Positions 43,501 to 54,897 of a DNA stretch of 64,000 nt are shown piece by piece; the stretch's first letter is position 1; each line of letters begins with the position of its first letter. Source of the stretch: Ephemerocybe angulata (taxonomy: Eukaryota; Basidiomycota; Agaricomycetes; Agaricales; Psathyrellaceae); assembly GCA_013368325.1 (NCBI GenBank), contig JAACJK010000109.1, positions 1,054,001-1,118,000 of the forward strand, in the 5' to 3' direction. The position numbers and the translations under genes were made by a program. Under the pieces are notes generated by a model. That model was not told the origin of the DNA. It did not search any database and was given only the letters and a program-made list of their open reading frames with translations.

Positions 43501-44100
43501 TCTAAAGTCAAATGTTAGTAGAAAATAGCAAAGCACGGGCTAATCACTTTACCTGGGAGTGTTGTGTGCAAGTATTGATGGCATTTTGAGTGCTGTCCAC
43601 AGTCTTATATACACCTCCTGGAGGCTAACAGAAATTTCGAATGAAGCTGGTAGGGGAATAAGAGTCAGCCGCCTATAAGCCTGAGGGTGGCAGACACTAT
43701 TCCTCCCTCCAAGTTGACCATTGGCGTGAGTGATGGCATCAAAGTTATGTTAACTCGGTTTGCAACAGCCAGTGCGAGCGCGACATATCCTTGACAGACG
43801 AGATACACAGGAAGCCACAGATACTAGCGATAAAGATAATGTCATTTTGGCACACACACACATGCGCATGAGAGACCAAGGAGGCCGTCGTACATTACAA
43901 ACAAGTCCCCGTACAAACACAACTACTAGTCCCAGCAGCAACCCCACCCCGAACATTATGTATAGGAGGTAGCAATGTAAGTAAGATATAGATGATAGCA
44001 GTGGTACAAACCAAAGTACGAAGAGCTGCTCTAGAACCAAAGCCGACGGCAACCACTCCAAAAACGAAGCGTTCCATAGCGTAAGCGCCGGGCGCTTAAT
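43501..44100. other. Intergenic, no gene seen
   Basis: This 600-bp gap lies upstream of the small hypothetical gene and downstream of the CCDC47 homologue. It includes a CA-rich microsatellite-like tract near 43850-43865. The ORFs present are short and low in coding character. Confidence 0.5.
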
Positions 44101-45838
44101 CTACTTGCGCACCGCCATCTTGCCCTGCGACTTGCGGAGGTTGCGTTTATGCTGGCGCTCAAGTTCCTAAACACCCCAAGCCTATCAGCACAGATTCTCG
44201 GGCTGATTGAACTGCAACACACCTTCTTCTGCTCCGCGGGAGTCAACTTGGCAATCCTTTCCTCCTCGGCCTTCTTCTTCGCTGCGGCCTTCGCATCCAA
44301 CTGCTCCTCCTTCGCCTCCTTCTCCTTCTCCTCCTTGATCTGCTTATCCGTATCTTCCCTGACCTTGCGCAGCTTGGTCTTGGTCTCGGGACGCAGGTTG
44401 ACCTTGTTCAGGGAGTCGATGAGCTGGAACACGGCGGCCAGGAGCGGCGCGACGGTCTCGGGGGAAGGTGAGAAGCGCAAGTTGAGGATCAGGTGCTTCT
44501 CTCGGGCTTCGACTGGGAGAGGCGACGCAGGGCGTTGACGCGGTTGGTCGGTGATCTGGTGGGCGATGGATGGGTCAGTGGCGAGTACGAAGCGAGCGAA
44601 TGAATAAGTGGGAATGCGGTCTGGGCTCTGGAGTTGCCTCGAGGAAAGGTGCAATCATACACGATTTGAATTGAATTGGTGCGATAGAATTGGATTGAAT
44701 GGAACCCAGAACCCAGGCACGCTGCACTCGCGAAACGGAAAAAGAGGGGCTCGAGAAGAGGAATGTGTACGACCGCAACGCTGGAAATGAAATCAAAGAT
44801 TGCAGTGGTGGAGGTGGGGTTGCAAAGATGGTGTGGCGGTCGGCAACTTACAGAGAGCGAGCGGAAATAAGGCTGGATCTTAGGGTCCTTGAGGACCTCG
44901 GTGAGAGAGAACCCTCCAATTGGCTTGAGCAAGTTCTCTGTTACGTCTGCGAATTCTGGAAATGCACAAACATAGTCAGTCATGTCATTTTAGCTTCACA
45001 GGTGTTGTGCGGAGAGACAGAAAAGGGGTAGACTGTGTAAACTCACCGGACATAACCGACATGGTAGCAGGTAGAGCGGGCGACTCTGTGGTTTTGGTAA
45101 ACGTCTAACGCACAAAGTGCAACATGGCGTTATTAGACTCGGTGAGGTGCAGCGCTAAAGTGACGCACGAGATCCCATCGGTCCTTCTTGACAATCGCAA
45201 GGTCACTCTTGCTCACGACGCCCCAGACAAAGTCAGACGCCAGCGCGTTAGGAGCGAGCTGGAAGTCGAGCTGTATCTCATCTTCAGGCTGGTACTTGAG
45301 ATCGATGAGCGACCACGCAGTCTGGTAGAGGATCTGGAACAGGTCGTGACGTGGCCGCAGGGTGAAGATGGTGTGCAGGGAGGTGATATTGCGGCGTCCG
45401 GTCGAGAAGTTGAAAAAGTCAGAGTTGCCGTCGGAGATGAGGGCATCTTTTGCCTGGGGTCTCGAGAACTCGCGCTGGTAAATGGGGAGGTGCGCGGTGA
45501 GCCTAGCCAAAACAAAACACAGAATTGGAAATGCAATTGAGTTCGTCGTTTACGTGTCAGACCGTCTGGAAACGCACCATGCCTTCGCCTTGCTCTTATT
45601 TCGCGAGATGCCGTAGAAGACGACAAGAATGTAGAGAAAGAGACCCAGGACCAGGTACCCCTCGGTCTTCAAAGCTAAATGTAGTTGTGTCAGATGTGAC
45701 AGGACACAGATAAGCGATGTACGCACTCGCAGGGCGGAAGACGAAATACTTCCAACGGAACTCCCAGCCATCGTAGTCCTCAGTAGTGTGCACGGGCGGC
45801 GGCGCGAGACGGGCAAGGAGCTCGGGAAGGAAGGACAT
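44101..45838 (-). CDS. CCDC47 homologue, ER membrane PAT-complex/translocon chaperone subunit
   Basis: Recognised from the CCDC47 (DUF1682) layout. A luminal/N-terminal segment precedes one span (YLVLGLFLYILVVFYGI). The conserved cytosolic domain follows (NITSLHTIFTLRPRHDLFQI, LIDLKYQPEDEIQLDFQL, FVWGVVSKSDLAIVKKDRWD, LTFTKTTESPALPATMSVMS, FADVTENLLKPIGGF), then EKHLILNLRFSP, a long Glu/Lys/Ala coiled coil and a basic tail. In animals the protein works with Asterix at the Sec61 translocon to help fold multispan proteins. All joins are in phase: PAT-LKTEG, AW-LTAH, DL-TFTK, MS-EFAD and LS-ITDQ. The last of these needs a 296-bp intron (44556-44851), five times the local norm. The start is at 45838 and the stop at 44101. 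Confidence 0.9.
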
Positions 45839-45992
45839 GGCGGACGAAGAACCAGCGAAACAGACGCGCGACGGCCTTCGCCAGCGGTCCTGCCGCGGCC
45901 CGGCAAATGCCGAACTCAGGCTTGTCCCGAACTCATTTAAATGGGACGCGCATGGGCTGGGCTCCCCATCCCGTCTCGCCCCCCACGCCGCC
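45839..45992. promoter_or_regulatory. 154-bp bidirectional promoter between CCDC47 homologue and orphan nuclear gene
   Basis: The divergent start codons lie 154 bp apart. The gap is GC-rich, and the sequence CCGCCATGG at the plus-strand start is a near-ideal initiation context. Confidence 0.5.
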
Positions 45993-46866
45993 ATGGCCCA
46001 AGCGCACGCTGACTTTGGAGACGCATTCGCTTCGCTCGACCTCCAGCAGCAGCAGCAGAGCTTCACCGAAGGCGCTGAGGAGCCTTTCGAGGCCCTCGAG
46101 CTCGACGCGGTCAGTCGCAGCTGCCTCCCGTGTTTCCGCCTTTTCAATTCATATATCGCTCAACTCTTAGCCGCCGTAGATCCCGCCGACGGACTATGGC
46201 GCATTCGTGCTCGACGTACTGGCGCTCATGAAGAAGAACGCGCTTGCAAAGAAGCAGGAACCCGCGCCCCCACCACCAGCGCCCAGTGCGCCTGAACCTA
46301 CCCCACCAAAGCCCTCGGACTCGGACTCGCCTTGTAAAAAACGGAAACGGGGCGAGGAACAAGCTCAATCTACCTCTACCTCAGAGTCTTCCACCTCACC
46401 TACACCTTCTTCAACCCCCTCGACGTCATCCCAGGAGGCAAAATCAGCGGCGCCAATAGACGCAACACCACCCTCCCAACCTACTCCAGGCTCCTCAATA
46501 GACCAGGACTTAATCCGCCAGTCCCTGCGCCTCGCATCCTCCTTCCTCCTCACCGACTCCTCCATGAACCCCGAAACCGGCCTAGAGACCTGGTCTATAG
46601 GCCTCGGCCGCCTCATCGACATCATCCTCTCCCTGCATCGCGCCAACGCCCTCGAGGTTGAGACCATGCGTGAGGCCGCCTCCACCCTCCGCGAGTGTTG
46701 GACTGCCGGGGGCAACTTTCCGGGGCTCGAGGACTCGCGGAAGCGCATACGCGAGGACGGCCAGAAGCTCAAGAACCTGTTGGACGATAAGCAGCAGATC
46801 TACAAAGGTCTGGCAGCCTTCCTTGCGTTTTTGAATGGGTTAGCTGATTTAGTCCACGCTAGGTGA
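45993..46866 (+). CDS. Hypothetical nuclear-looking protein, 267 residues
   Basis: Exon 1 (45993-46109) begins in a strong Kozak context and encodes a Gln run (LDLQQQQQSF). A 70-bp intron ending at the TAG at 46177-46179 joins it in phase to exon 2 (ELDA-IPPTDYGAFVLDVL). An Ala/Lys segment is followed by a long Pro/Ser/Thr linker with a basic NLS-like CKKRKRGEE. The C-terminal 110 residues are helical and look folded (DQDLIRQSLRLASSFLLTDS, LGRLIDIILSLHRANALEVE, LKNLLDDKQQIYKGLAAFLA). No family is recognised. An earlier AG in the intron (46170) would break the frame, which decides the acceptor used. Confidence 0.72.
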
Positions 46867-47332
46867 ACGGATATAGTAGAAGGCATTAGAACTCGCCACC
46901 GCCCCGCCGGCTTTCGAGTATTCACGCCGATCCTATCTCGCAAGACTACTCACAATATACCCTGTACAAGTATCAGCTCGACCTTCTTGTAACCATACCC
47001 GGGACCTAATCTCCCTTCTTGAATACCTGTATAATGACTGTAGAACAACGGTTGGTTTGTTTGATAACTGCAATTTTACTACAACAACAAAACAAGATGG
47101 GAAGTCAACTACAAATACATTGGTGGTATTTCCTCTGCTGTTTTTCCAGAACGATAGCAACAACAACGGGTGAGCAGTATATACATAGAGTCCTTCCGAA
47201 GCGCTCCAGCCATCACATTCAATCTTTCCCCGCCTTAAAGGCTAGCCATATTCGTGACCGGCCAGAAGCTGCAGAAGAGGGAAAGTCATCAGGAAAACGA
47301 ACCCGCGAAGCAGTCGGTCGATCATGAACTCA
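46867..47332. other. Intergenic between convergent genes, no gene seen
   Basis: This 466-bp A/T-richer gap lies between two converging stop codons and probably holds both 3' UTRs. Nothing else is supported. Confidence 0.5.
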
Positions 47333-49219
47333 CTAGGCGTCGTCCGCGCGCTTGTATCCATACTTCTTGATGAACCCGTCGAGCTCCTTGGGGCCACGCG
47401 AGCCGTAGGGGTATGGCGAAGGCTTGGGTCGCTGACCGTTCTTGCCATCGATCCAGTGGAGGATGGGGGTGAAGATCTATGCAAGCGAAAAGAAACCAGT
47501 TCGCGCGATCAGCAAGGCTTTAACCTCCAAACCGTGCCCGCACTACCCACCTTCCACGCGTAGTCAAGCTCGTCGTGACGGACAAAGTTGGAATGATCGC
47601 CACGGAGAGTGTCGAGAATAAGGCTCTCATACGCCTCTGGAATCTTCGCCTCGGTGAAGCGCCTCTTGTACGTCAAGTCCATCTCAGTCGGGATTGCGCG
47701 CGTGTACAGGCCAGGGGTTTTTGCGTTCATCTTCAGGTACACGGCCTCGGAAGGCTGAATCCTGATGACGAGCTCGTTGCGGGCGATATCCTTGAAAATA
47801 CCCTGCGTGACATCCTTAAACTGGATGCGCACTTCGACCTTTGCCTCGTTAAGTGCTACACGATATGGCAAAGGTAAGATAGAGAGAGGTAGATCATCAG
47901 CAAAGGCGCCTTCGACTGTCCGTGATGCGAGAACAATGTACCTTTGCCAGCCTTGAGGATAAAGGGCACACCTTCCCATCTGGGGTTGTGGATCCAGAGA
48001 GTTGTCGCGGCGTACGTGGGGCAGACCGAGTTGGGAGGGACGGTGTTGTCGTCGAGGTAGCCAGGCTTTCCGTTCGCCGAGACGTACTGTCCAAGGAGAC
48101 AGTCCTCCTTCTCAACGGGAGGGATAGATCGCAGGACCTTGACCTAGATCGCGAGTGGTTAGATGTTTCGTACGAACATATATAGTCGCTCCTACCTTCT
48201 CGTCACGGATATCCTCAGCAGCGAACGACACAGGCCTCTCCATAGTCAAGATAGTCAGAACCTGCAACAGATCTAGTGTGGCTTCATCAGTACTAATGAA
48301 AAGGCGCGCGATGGCGCGTCAATAGACGCACGGTTCTGGATTACATCACGGATCATGCCGAATTCGTCAAAGTAGCCGCCGCGCCCCTCTGTCCCAAACG
48401 GCTCCTTGAAGGTGATCTGGACGTTGCTGATGTAGTTCTTGTCCCAGCAGGCGCCCAGGGCGACGTTGGCGAACCTAAGCACGAGCAAGTTCTTGACCAT
48501 CTCCTTGCCGAGATAGTGATCGATGCGGAATGTCTCATCCTCAGTCCAGTACTGCTTGACAGACGACAGGAGATGCCGCGCCGACTCCAAGTCCTTGCCA
48601 AACGGCTTCTCGATGATGATGCGGTTGACGCCACCTTTGGAGACGTAGCAGTGCTCCTTGATGTGCTGGGAGACGGGGATGAAGACGGTAGGGGGCAGAG
48701 CGAGGTAGAAGATGCGGTTGCACTCCTTGGACTGGTAGTGCGATTCGATTTCCTGGAGATGCGCATTGAGCTTGTCGAACGACTCGCCGTCCTCGTAGCC
48801 GCCCGAGACGTAGGAGAGCCTCTGCTTGAACGCCTCGATCTGGTTTGCGGTCTCGGGGTCGTCTGCGCCCTTGATGTTGCTCGTCGCACGCTTTTCGAAC
48901 TCGGCCTGGTCCATCTTCGTACGCGCGTAGCCGACGATGTGGGTGTCGCGCGGGAGGAAGCCCTGGCGGAAGAGGCCGAACAGCGCTGGAAGCGTCTGGG
49001 GGTGTGCGATTAGACAACGCGCACGGACGACATGTGAGCTCGCTGACCTTTTTCTTTGCGAGATCTCCAGAGGCTCCAAAGACTGCGCCGCCGCCGTTCA
49101 GCGGCGATCTCTGTGCAGGACGAGGAGGACGTACCAATGATGATGGTGTTATCTTTGAGTTCATCGTGGGTGGTCTCCATGGAGGGGATGGTCCCCGACA
49201 TCGAGCGTTCGCGAGGCAT
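47333..49219 (-). CDS. ZWF1: Glucose-6-phosphate 1-dehydrogenase
   Basis: First enzyme of the oxidative pentose phosphate pathway; oxidises glucose-6-phosphate and makes NADPH in the cytosol. The NADP-binding [11 protein letters not shown] is completed by removing the first two introns. [40 protein letters not shown] and the active-site [14 protein letters not shown] follow, then [25 protein letters not shown]-like GMIRDVIQN, and the C-terminal half through [20 protein letters not shown] to the end [11 protein letters not shown]. Introns join in phase at III-VF, KKK-TLP, QN-HLLQ, KVK-VLRS, GK-ALNE and AWK-IFT. The catalytic His/Asp/Lys are present. The start at 49219 is used; an in-frame ATG six codons later (MSGTIPSME) is equally possible. 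It shares a 226-bp divergent promoter with the THOC5-like gene. Confidence 0.96.
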
Positions 49220-49445
49220 GGCTTGTGTGTATGTGGGGTGGTGGTAGAAGGGATAGATTGGTTATTAGCCCAGCTTAGTGAGGGCTGACGCTACCCTCGG
49301 TGACGCGCTGACATAGCGCTTCCAAACCTCCGGCCCGCTGATCGCCGGTCGGCCTATGCTGCATCTCCGAATCGCCCATTCCGGCCGATCTTCCACTCCA
49401 ACCGCGACCGGTACCTCGCCAAGACCACATACTTGCTCGCTCACC
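49220..49445. promoter_or_regulatory. 226-bp bidirectional promoter between ZWF1 and THOC5-like gene
   Basis: Start codons of two divergent genes face outward from this gap. No clear binding motif stands out by eye. Confidence 0.5.
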
Positions 49446-50356
49446 ATGCCTGTCCTCAAACCCATCGACGACGCAGGCGACTTCGACTTCTACACCGCGG
49501 CAGAAGAGGTCATTGACAAGCTCACCGCCCTCTTTGCCCACCCGCACTCGCCCAACGACGATGCCGCCGCGCTGCAGATGCAGACCATGGCCCTCATCGG
49601 CCGCATCAAGTACCTGAACAGGGTGGCGAACACCGCGACCCGCCAGAAGAAGGAGACAACCGCAGAGGCGCGCCAGGAGATGGACCAGTCGCACTTGGGG
49701 CTGCAGAACTTGCTCTACGAGAAGAGACACCTCGAGCGCGAGATCGAAAAGTGCCGCCAGTTCGCGTGAGTGAGATGTTTCGCTGTCGTTATTGTTCTCG
49801 GGCGGGCTGGTCCTGTTCCTGTGTGGTGGTGAGAGCAAAGCTGACTTGCATAGTCGACAGTTCCATCTACCAGGACGTGCCGCTGCATTCGCTGGATGAG
49901 TTCAAGGTGTTAGCGCCGGAAGAGGCGCGCTCCCCGGATGTGTTAGCAGATGAACACCAACTTATGCTAAATCGCTTGAGCTTCGAGCTCGCGGAACGCC
50001 AACGGTACGCCTTCTATTCCGTCTCCGTCTGTGGGCCCGGGTCTACCCTCGACCTGCCCGCCTGTACCCGTCAGACGCTAATACGCACCCTTTCTCCGCA
50101 CATTCCAGGCTCGACCAAAAGAAGAAGGAGCTCATCAAGCAGAAGGAGGAACTGCTAAAGGAGAGCAAGGCGAAGGCAGCGACCATGGATAGCGTCAAGG
50201 CGCTGATAGACTCCCTCATAAAGGTACGACGCCACCCGTTCCTCATACGGCATGTCATCAATAATAACCTTCTCCTTTCCCCAGGCGGCGGTGGACGCAC
50301 AGAAGAAGGTCGACGACCTCGTCGCTCCAATACAAAACCAAATGATTACCAGTTGA
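49446..50356 (+). CDS. THOC5-like subunit of the THO mRNA-export complex
   Basis: Four exons (49446-49765, 49861-50004, 50109-50223, 50285-50356) give 216 codons with all joins in phase. The helical protein matches the N-terminal coiled-coil part of THOC5: ALIGRIKYLNRVANTATRQK, SHLGLQNLLYEKRHLEREIE, CRQFASIYQDVPLHSLDEF, ADEHQLMLNRLSFELAERQR, LDQKKKELIKQKEELLKESK. THOC5 belongs to the THO complex, which couples transcription to mRNA packaging and export in the nucleus. It is much shorter than the animal protein, as is usual for fungal members that keep only this region. Confidence 0.85.
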
Positions 50357-50731
50357 CTAGCCGACCATCGTGCCTTCCTCGACTTGCTATCACTGCTCCC
50401 ATCCTCATCATGACCATTTTGTAAAAGTACTGTATCATTCCCTGTAACATAGAATACACACATCGGCGCTATGGAAGAGGTAGAGACCCCGAGTCCTACA
50501 CCAGAAACAAAAGTACAACGTGAAATGTGAGAGACAATGGAAGAAACCCGAAAAGTTGAACAAAATTACAAGGACAGGCCATCGAGGGCGTGTGTTGTCG
50601 AAGGGTAGAATATGCTGCGATGTTATGGCTGGTTGTACAGTGCACTTCCTCCAGGGAAAGAATGCGATATGAAAGGGTAAGGGTAAGGGTCCGTGATCCC
50701 GCTGATCCTGGGCTGGAGCCTGGCTATACGC

Positions 50732-51790
50732 CTACTCGTCTTCACTGATGCTCCCAATGTCGCTCATCTCCTCGTCTTCGTCTTCGTCCTTGGCCCCCGC
50801 ATCGTCCGCCATCTCCTTCGTCGCGTACCGCTGCACGTACTCTGCACGAACAGTTAGCCTCAACCGTGCAGCAATCAAAGCAGTGAACCTACCTTTCACT
50901 TTCAGTTCGTACTCCTTGGGATGGCGCATCAGCAGCGCTGCAGCTTCTCCATTCAGGGGGTCATTGGGGTTTGGATACCGGAGGAGCTGGGGCAGGAACA
51001 CTTCAAAGATGTTGATCATGTCTACACGCACGTCACGAGTGAATGAGCGAAGAAGTGAGCATAGGTTGGAACCAGGGGAATGGCGGAGGACTTACCAAAC
51101 ATTGGCGACCATGTCTGGTTGATGACGTCTAGACAGACGGAGCCGCTCCTGCACACAGACAAAAAGCATCCGAGTCAGCGAGGAGATAGGCAGTGCGATT
51201 AGGATTGGGTAGGGAAGGGTGGTGTGCGGCCAGCCGAGTAGAATGAAGCCGAGGAAAGAGAGACGCACAGTTCGTCAATGTTTGGGTGGAAGATCTTGTT
51301 CATGAAGCCGATGCTCGGTGACTTGAAAGGATACTGCTCGGGCAGCTCGACGTGGATCTTCCACACCCCACCGGCAAAGGGTGCTGTTGTCGCCAGATAA
51401 CGTCACACATAGAGAGGAGGGCCACAGCGACGGCCAGGTTGCCAAGTAGGGTGATGCACGCGAGAGGCGCAGCGCGGTGCGGGGTAGAGCGTACCGAGGG
51501 TAAGCGAATCATGCAGATAGCGAGTAGTCGAAGAGATTGGGATAATCAGACACCATAGGTCGTTGATACAGGATATCAGCACTCACTTTCGGCAGGGCCA
51601 TAGAACCGCACACAAAATTCATGCATACTGTCGTTCACGAGCGAGACCTCGTAGTCCGACATCATCCTAGGGGTTATACCGCGGTCAGCACTCGAGTGGC
51701 TGGTGCGCGCCACCGCTAGGGGTCGGCACAAGAACGATGAGGACATACATCTTCATGACATCCGTCTCAATCCGCCGTTTCGTTGGGTTC
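50732..51790 (-). CDS. Ubiquitin-conjugating enzyme E2, Ubc8/UBE2H type
   Basis: E2 core is complete: [74 protein letters not shown], the active-site Cys in [15 protein letters not shown], then [30 protein letters not shown], and an acidic tail ([11 protein letters not shown]) typical of Ubc8. Yeast Ubc8 acts with the GID ligase in degrading gluconeogenic enzymes. Short introns split the gene at KM-MM, AE-TPF, DEL-SGS, F-DMIN and VK-EYV. The true start is unresolved: coding similarity reaches PTKRRIE near 51784, but no in-frame ATG lies between there and an upstream stop, so the first codons must be on another exon. The end given is where similarity stops. Confidence 0.88.
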
Positions 51791-52204
51791 GAGTGGATAC
51801 GCGCAGCGCCCCGTAAGCTTACCCCGCCTGCCACAAAGAGATTCGATGGGACTTATCATAGTGCTTGTAACAGCTCTCTCTGTGCGTGCGGCGCTCTCTT
51901 ATTTCCTTGAATATGGACACTTGCTTGCAGAACTTTCGGTTGAGACAGAGACGGGACTTGGGGAGAGGAAGAATAAAGATACGAAGACAGTGCAAAGGTG
52001 TGCGTTCTGGACGAGATTGGGTGATGCTGCTGAGGAGGTGTGAGGAGTCCAGGTCTAATTTAAGCACTCGGCAAAGTCCGATCATGATGGTCTAAACGCC
52101 GGCTCTATTCCGGCGCGCGCCAAGTGACCGTCCTCAGAAGCCTCTCAATTCCCCGTGTTCAAGTTCCAAACATACAATGAATACGCTCGACTCGCCGTTC
52201 ACAC

Positions 52205-52912
52205 CTAGTAATAATCGTAATACTCCTCCTCCACAAACTGGCCATAGTCGCCGTGCGGCCAGGCAGCGCCTTTGGGTGACGAGAAGCCCCCAGCACCGGG
52301 GTACCCCACCCCAGCCCTATCACCTCCCCCACTGAGGCCCCTCCAGGCGACAACAATAACTGGTTTAATCACCGACAGCATCAGCTTCACGCTCGCTAAA
52401 CCGTAAACGAACTGAAAGCCAGGCAGCGGGCACGCACCGATCCATGTGAGCGCGAGGCCGCCGATGAGGATGTACTCTTCCTGGTCCTGCGTGAGGAGCT
52501 GGCCTTCTTGTCGGTGGTGCAGGATGATGCTATAGAAGAGCAGCAAGGAGTTTAGCTCATGCTACAGCCTCTCTTCTGTTAAAGATTGGATGGAGAAGGA
52601 CGAACAGGAGTACAAGGGCGCCGATAGCAGAGATCGCGACGAAGGTCTGCATCAGTTGCGACACATCTGAAAGTTAGGGGCATGTCAGTCCTGAGCATGG
52701 TACTGTTGCACGACGTGCGGAGCTGGCCACATACTGGGAGATACGAGGTACATGGTGACATAGTGCCCTACGGCTACTGCTGCAGTTGCTACAAAATTAA
52801 AACTGGATTAGCATGCACCCAACCACTAAAATCCACTCCGACGCTAAAGCTGCTGCTGATAGCACTCACCTGCAACCGCAGACCGCACAGGATTATCTTG
52901 GAACAAAGGCAT
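52205..52912 (-). CDS. Small polytopic membrane protein of unknown function
   Basis: The exon from the ATG at 52912 (MPLFQDNPVRSAVA) joins ATAAVAVGHYVTMYLVSP, then NVSQLMQTFVAISAIGAL, then LLLFYSIILHHRQEG and the long last exon. Four hydrophobic stretches are visible, including YILIGGLALTWIGACPLPGF and SVKLMLSVIKPVIVVAW. The tail is Gly-rich and ends in acidic/Tyr residues (EEEYYDYY). The third intron has two possible donors (GTACTC or GTCCTT), both in phase, changing only four residues. No family is recognised. It is the first of three consecutive minus-strand membrane genes. Confidence 0.65.
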
Positions 52913-53658
52913 CGACTCGGACGTAGAGGAGAAAAGGTAGGAAGTTTGTTGTAGGTCGGGCCTCGTTCACGTTGTGAGAAGAGAGCTACGTCAAGAACAG
53001 AAAATTCCATTTGTCCAGCTATGAACACGAGGCAGGCACCGTGACCAGTACAATATCATCCACCACTTTGGCAACCTGACATTTTCGCGCCTCATGTTTG
53101 CCGCGCATGAAGCTAGGGTTTCATCTCAGGAACTTTGAAGACGGAAGTGCGTGCGTGCGTGCTTGCGTGCGTGTTGTTTCGATGATAACCGAGAGTAAGA
53201 AGGAGGTGGAGATAAAGCTGATTGATTCTATTGAGAAAAGGAGCTGCTATCTACAGATACAGGAAGTAGGTGAAATGTTTTGTAAGGTCCGTTTGTGTTT
53301 CATCAATCCAAGGTAGGATGGCATCGACCTTCAAGCTTCAAGCTTCAAGCAGTGGGGTGATGAGTCCCAAGTCGTGTAACATTATTCAAAATGGAGTCAT
53401 TCGATCATTCCATCCCAGAGAAAGATTAGAAAGGAGGCAATCAGAAGCACGAGGTGGGAGGGGAATGGATGTGTACAGCGAAGAAGCTGCGGTGGCTTCC
53501 GATTGAGAAGACGAAGGGGGTAGAGGTAGCAGGTAAGTATGGAGGGAGGTACGTGGGGAGCAGGGTAAAATTCGTAATAATAGAATCGAATCATTGATTC
53601 AGAGTCTTCAAGATCTTCGCTTCATGAATCATAAATCATGAGAGATAGAGAGATGTAA

Positions 53659-54897
53659 TTAGATGTGAGAGGCGGGAATCTGGGTGACCATTGGAGGGGC
53701 GCCGTTAATGCCAGGCTGGATAACGACCGAGTGTCCCCCAGCGCTCATCGGGCCCATCCCAGGCGACATTGGGTAGCCACCGTACTGCGCGGGGTACCCA
53801 GCGGCGTACTGTTGCGGCTGTCCAGTAGTGTGTTGGTTGTAGTATCCCGGGGCCTCGTCGAACCAGGGGAGTTCTGTAAATCATTCATGCATTCAGTCAG
53901 TGGTTGTGTGTGCTGAGAAGGGGATCGTATGTACCGCGGATGGGTTCTTTGGTAATCTCCCACCTCCCGTAGCGCTTCGCTTGGGTAATGAGCTGGTTGA
54001 GGATGTAGAAGGCAATAACGAAGGCTGCGAAGAGTCCCCATGAGAAGGCCTGGATGACCTTCATTTCGTTACAGTAGGCCCGTTGTGAGACTAAATTACA
54101 GTCATGAAGTCAGTAACACTCATGCAGTACCCGGTCCATATGAGTAAAGCAAGTGGCGTGTATACTCACAATCTTTGCCGCCCTTCGCCTTGATCGAGCC
54201 AGAAAGCTCGGTGCATTGCACATTTCCGATGATATCGCTAGCGAAGGACTGCGTTAGCACAACAGCGCATAGGAGGGAAAGTGGGACATGAAGGAATCGG
54301 GTAGTCGAAACTCACGTCGCCCAAGCACCCATTGCAAGCCAGAGAGCACCGAAGATGAACAGCACTACCATCTCTATCCGTGGTTGAGACCATTGCAGCC
54401 TATTGTCCGGAATGTCAGCTCAATATCATTGTCACGGGAGACCTGGAAGCACGCACAGTAGGAGGAACGTGAATATTTGAAGCGATGTAACGATGATGGC
54501 GAAGATGATGAAGCCGCCTGGTAGTAGACGAGTGAGAAATTGTCAGCACAACTCTCAATCGCAGAATCACGATGCACAGAAGGGGAAGCTGCGACGAAGA
54601 AGAATGCTCAGAACCCTCGGAGAATACTCACCTTTAAACGAAGCCTCAAAGTTACTCGCAAAGTTCGCACTCAGGCCAAGGACAGCGCCTACAACGATCG
54701 CCGACGTAAGCTCCACCGATCGTCCCAAACAATGGTACTAGACGCTCAAGCGAGCCCCATACCTGAAAGCAGGAACACAGCAACTGTATACAGAAGCCGA
54801 TGGTCAGTTTACAAGGTCCAAGCAAATGAATTGGGCTCCAATGAAGGTTTGACTGACTATAGAACCCAAGCCGGTTATTCCCAAATCGTACGGTCAT
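53659..54897 (-). CDS. MARVEL-like four-span membrane protein
   Basis: The start at 54897 encodes MTVRFGNNRLGFY. A 21-nt microexon (54763-54783, coding IAVFLLS) and later exons follow: GAVLGLSANFASNFEASF, GFIIFAIIVTSLQIFTFLLL, LQWSQPRIEMVVLFIFGALW, LAMGAWATDIIGNVQCTE, and RAYCNEMKVIQAFSWGLFAA followed by FVIAFYILNQLITQA. Four spans and the loop Cys pair fit the MARVEL layout of fungal plasma-membrane proteins. The cytosolic tail is rich in Tyr, Gln, Gly and Pro (GYYNQHTTGQPQQYAAGYPA). All seven exon joins are in phase. The role is probably at the plasma membrane, but no specific function is known. Confidence 0.8.

Noticed and set aside
44556..44851. Box C/D snoRNA in the long CCDC47 intron
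   Set aside because: A CTGA exists near the 3' end but no proper RTGATGA box or terminal stem could be found.
53140..53175. GTGCGTGCGTGC repeats
   Set aside because: Simple microsatellite; no sign of a CRISPR-like or regulatory array.
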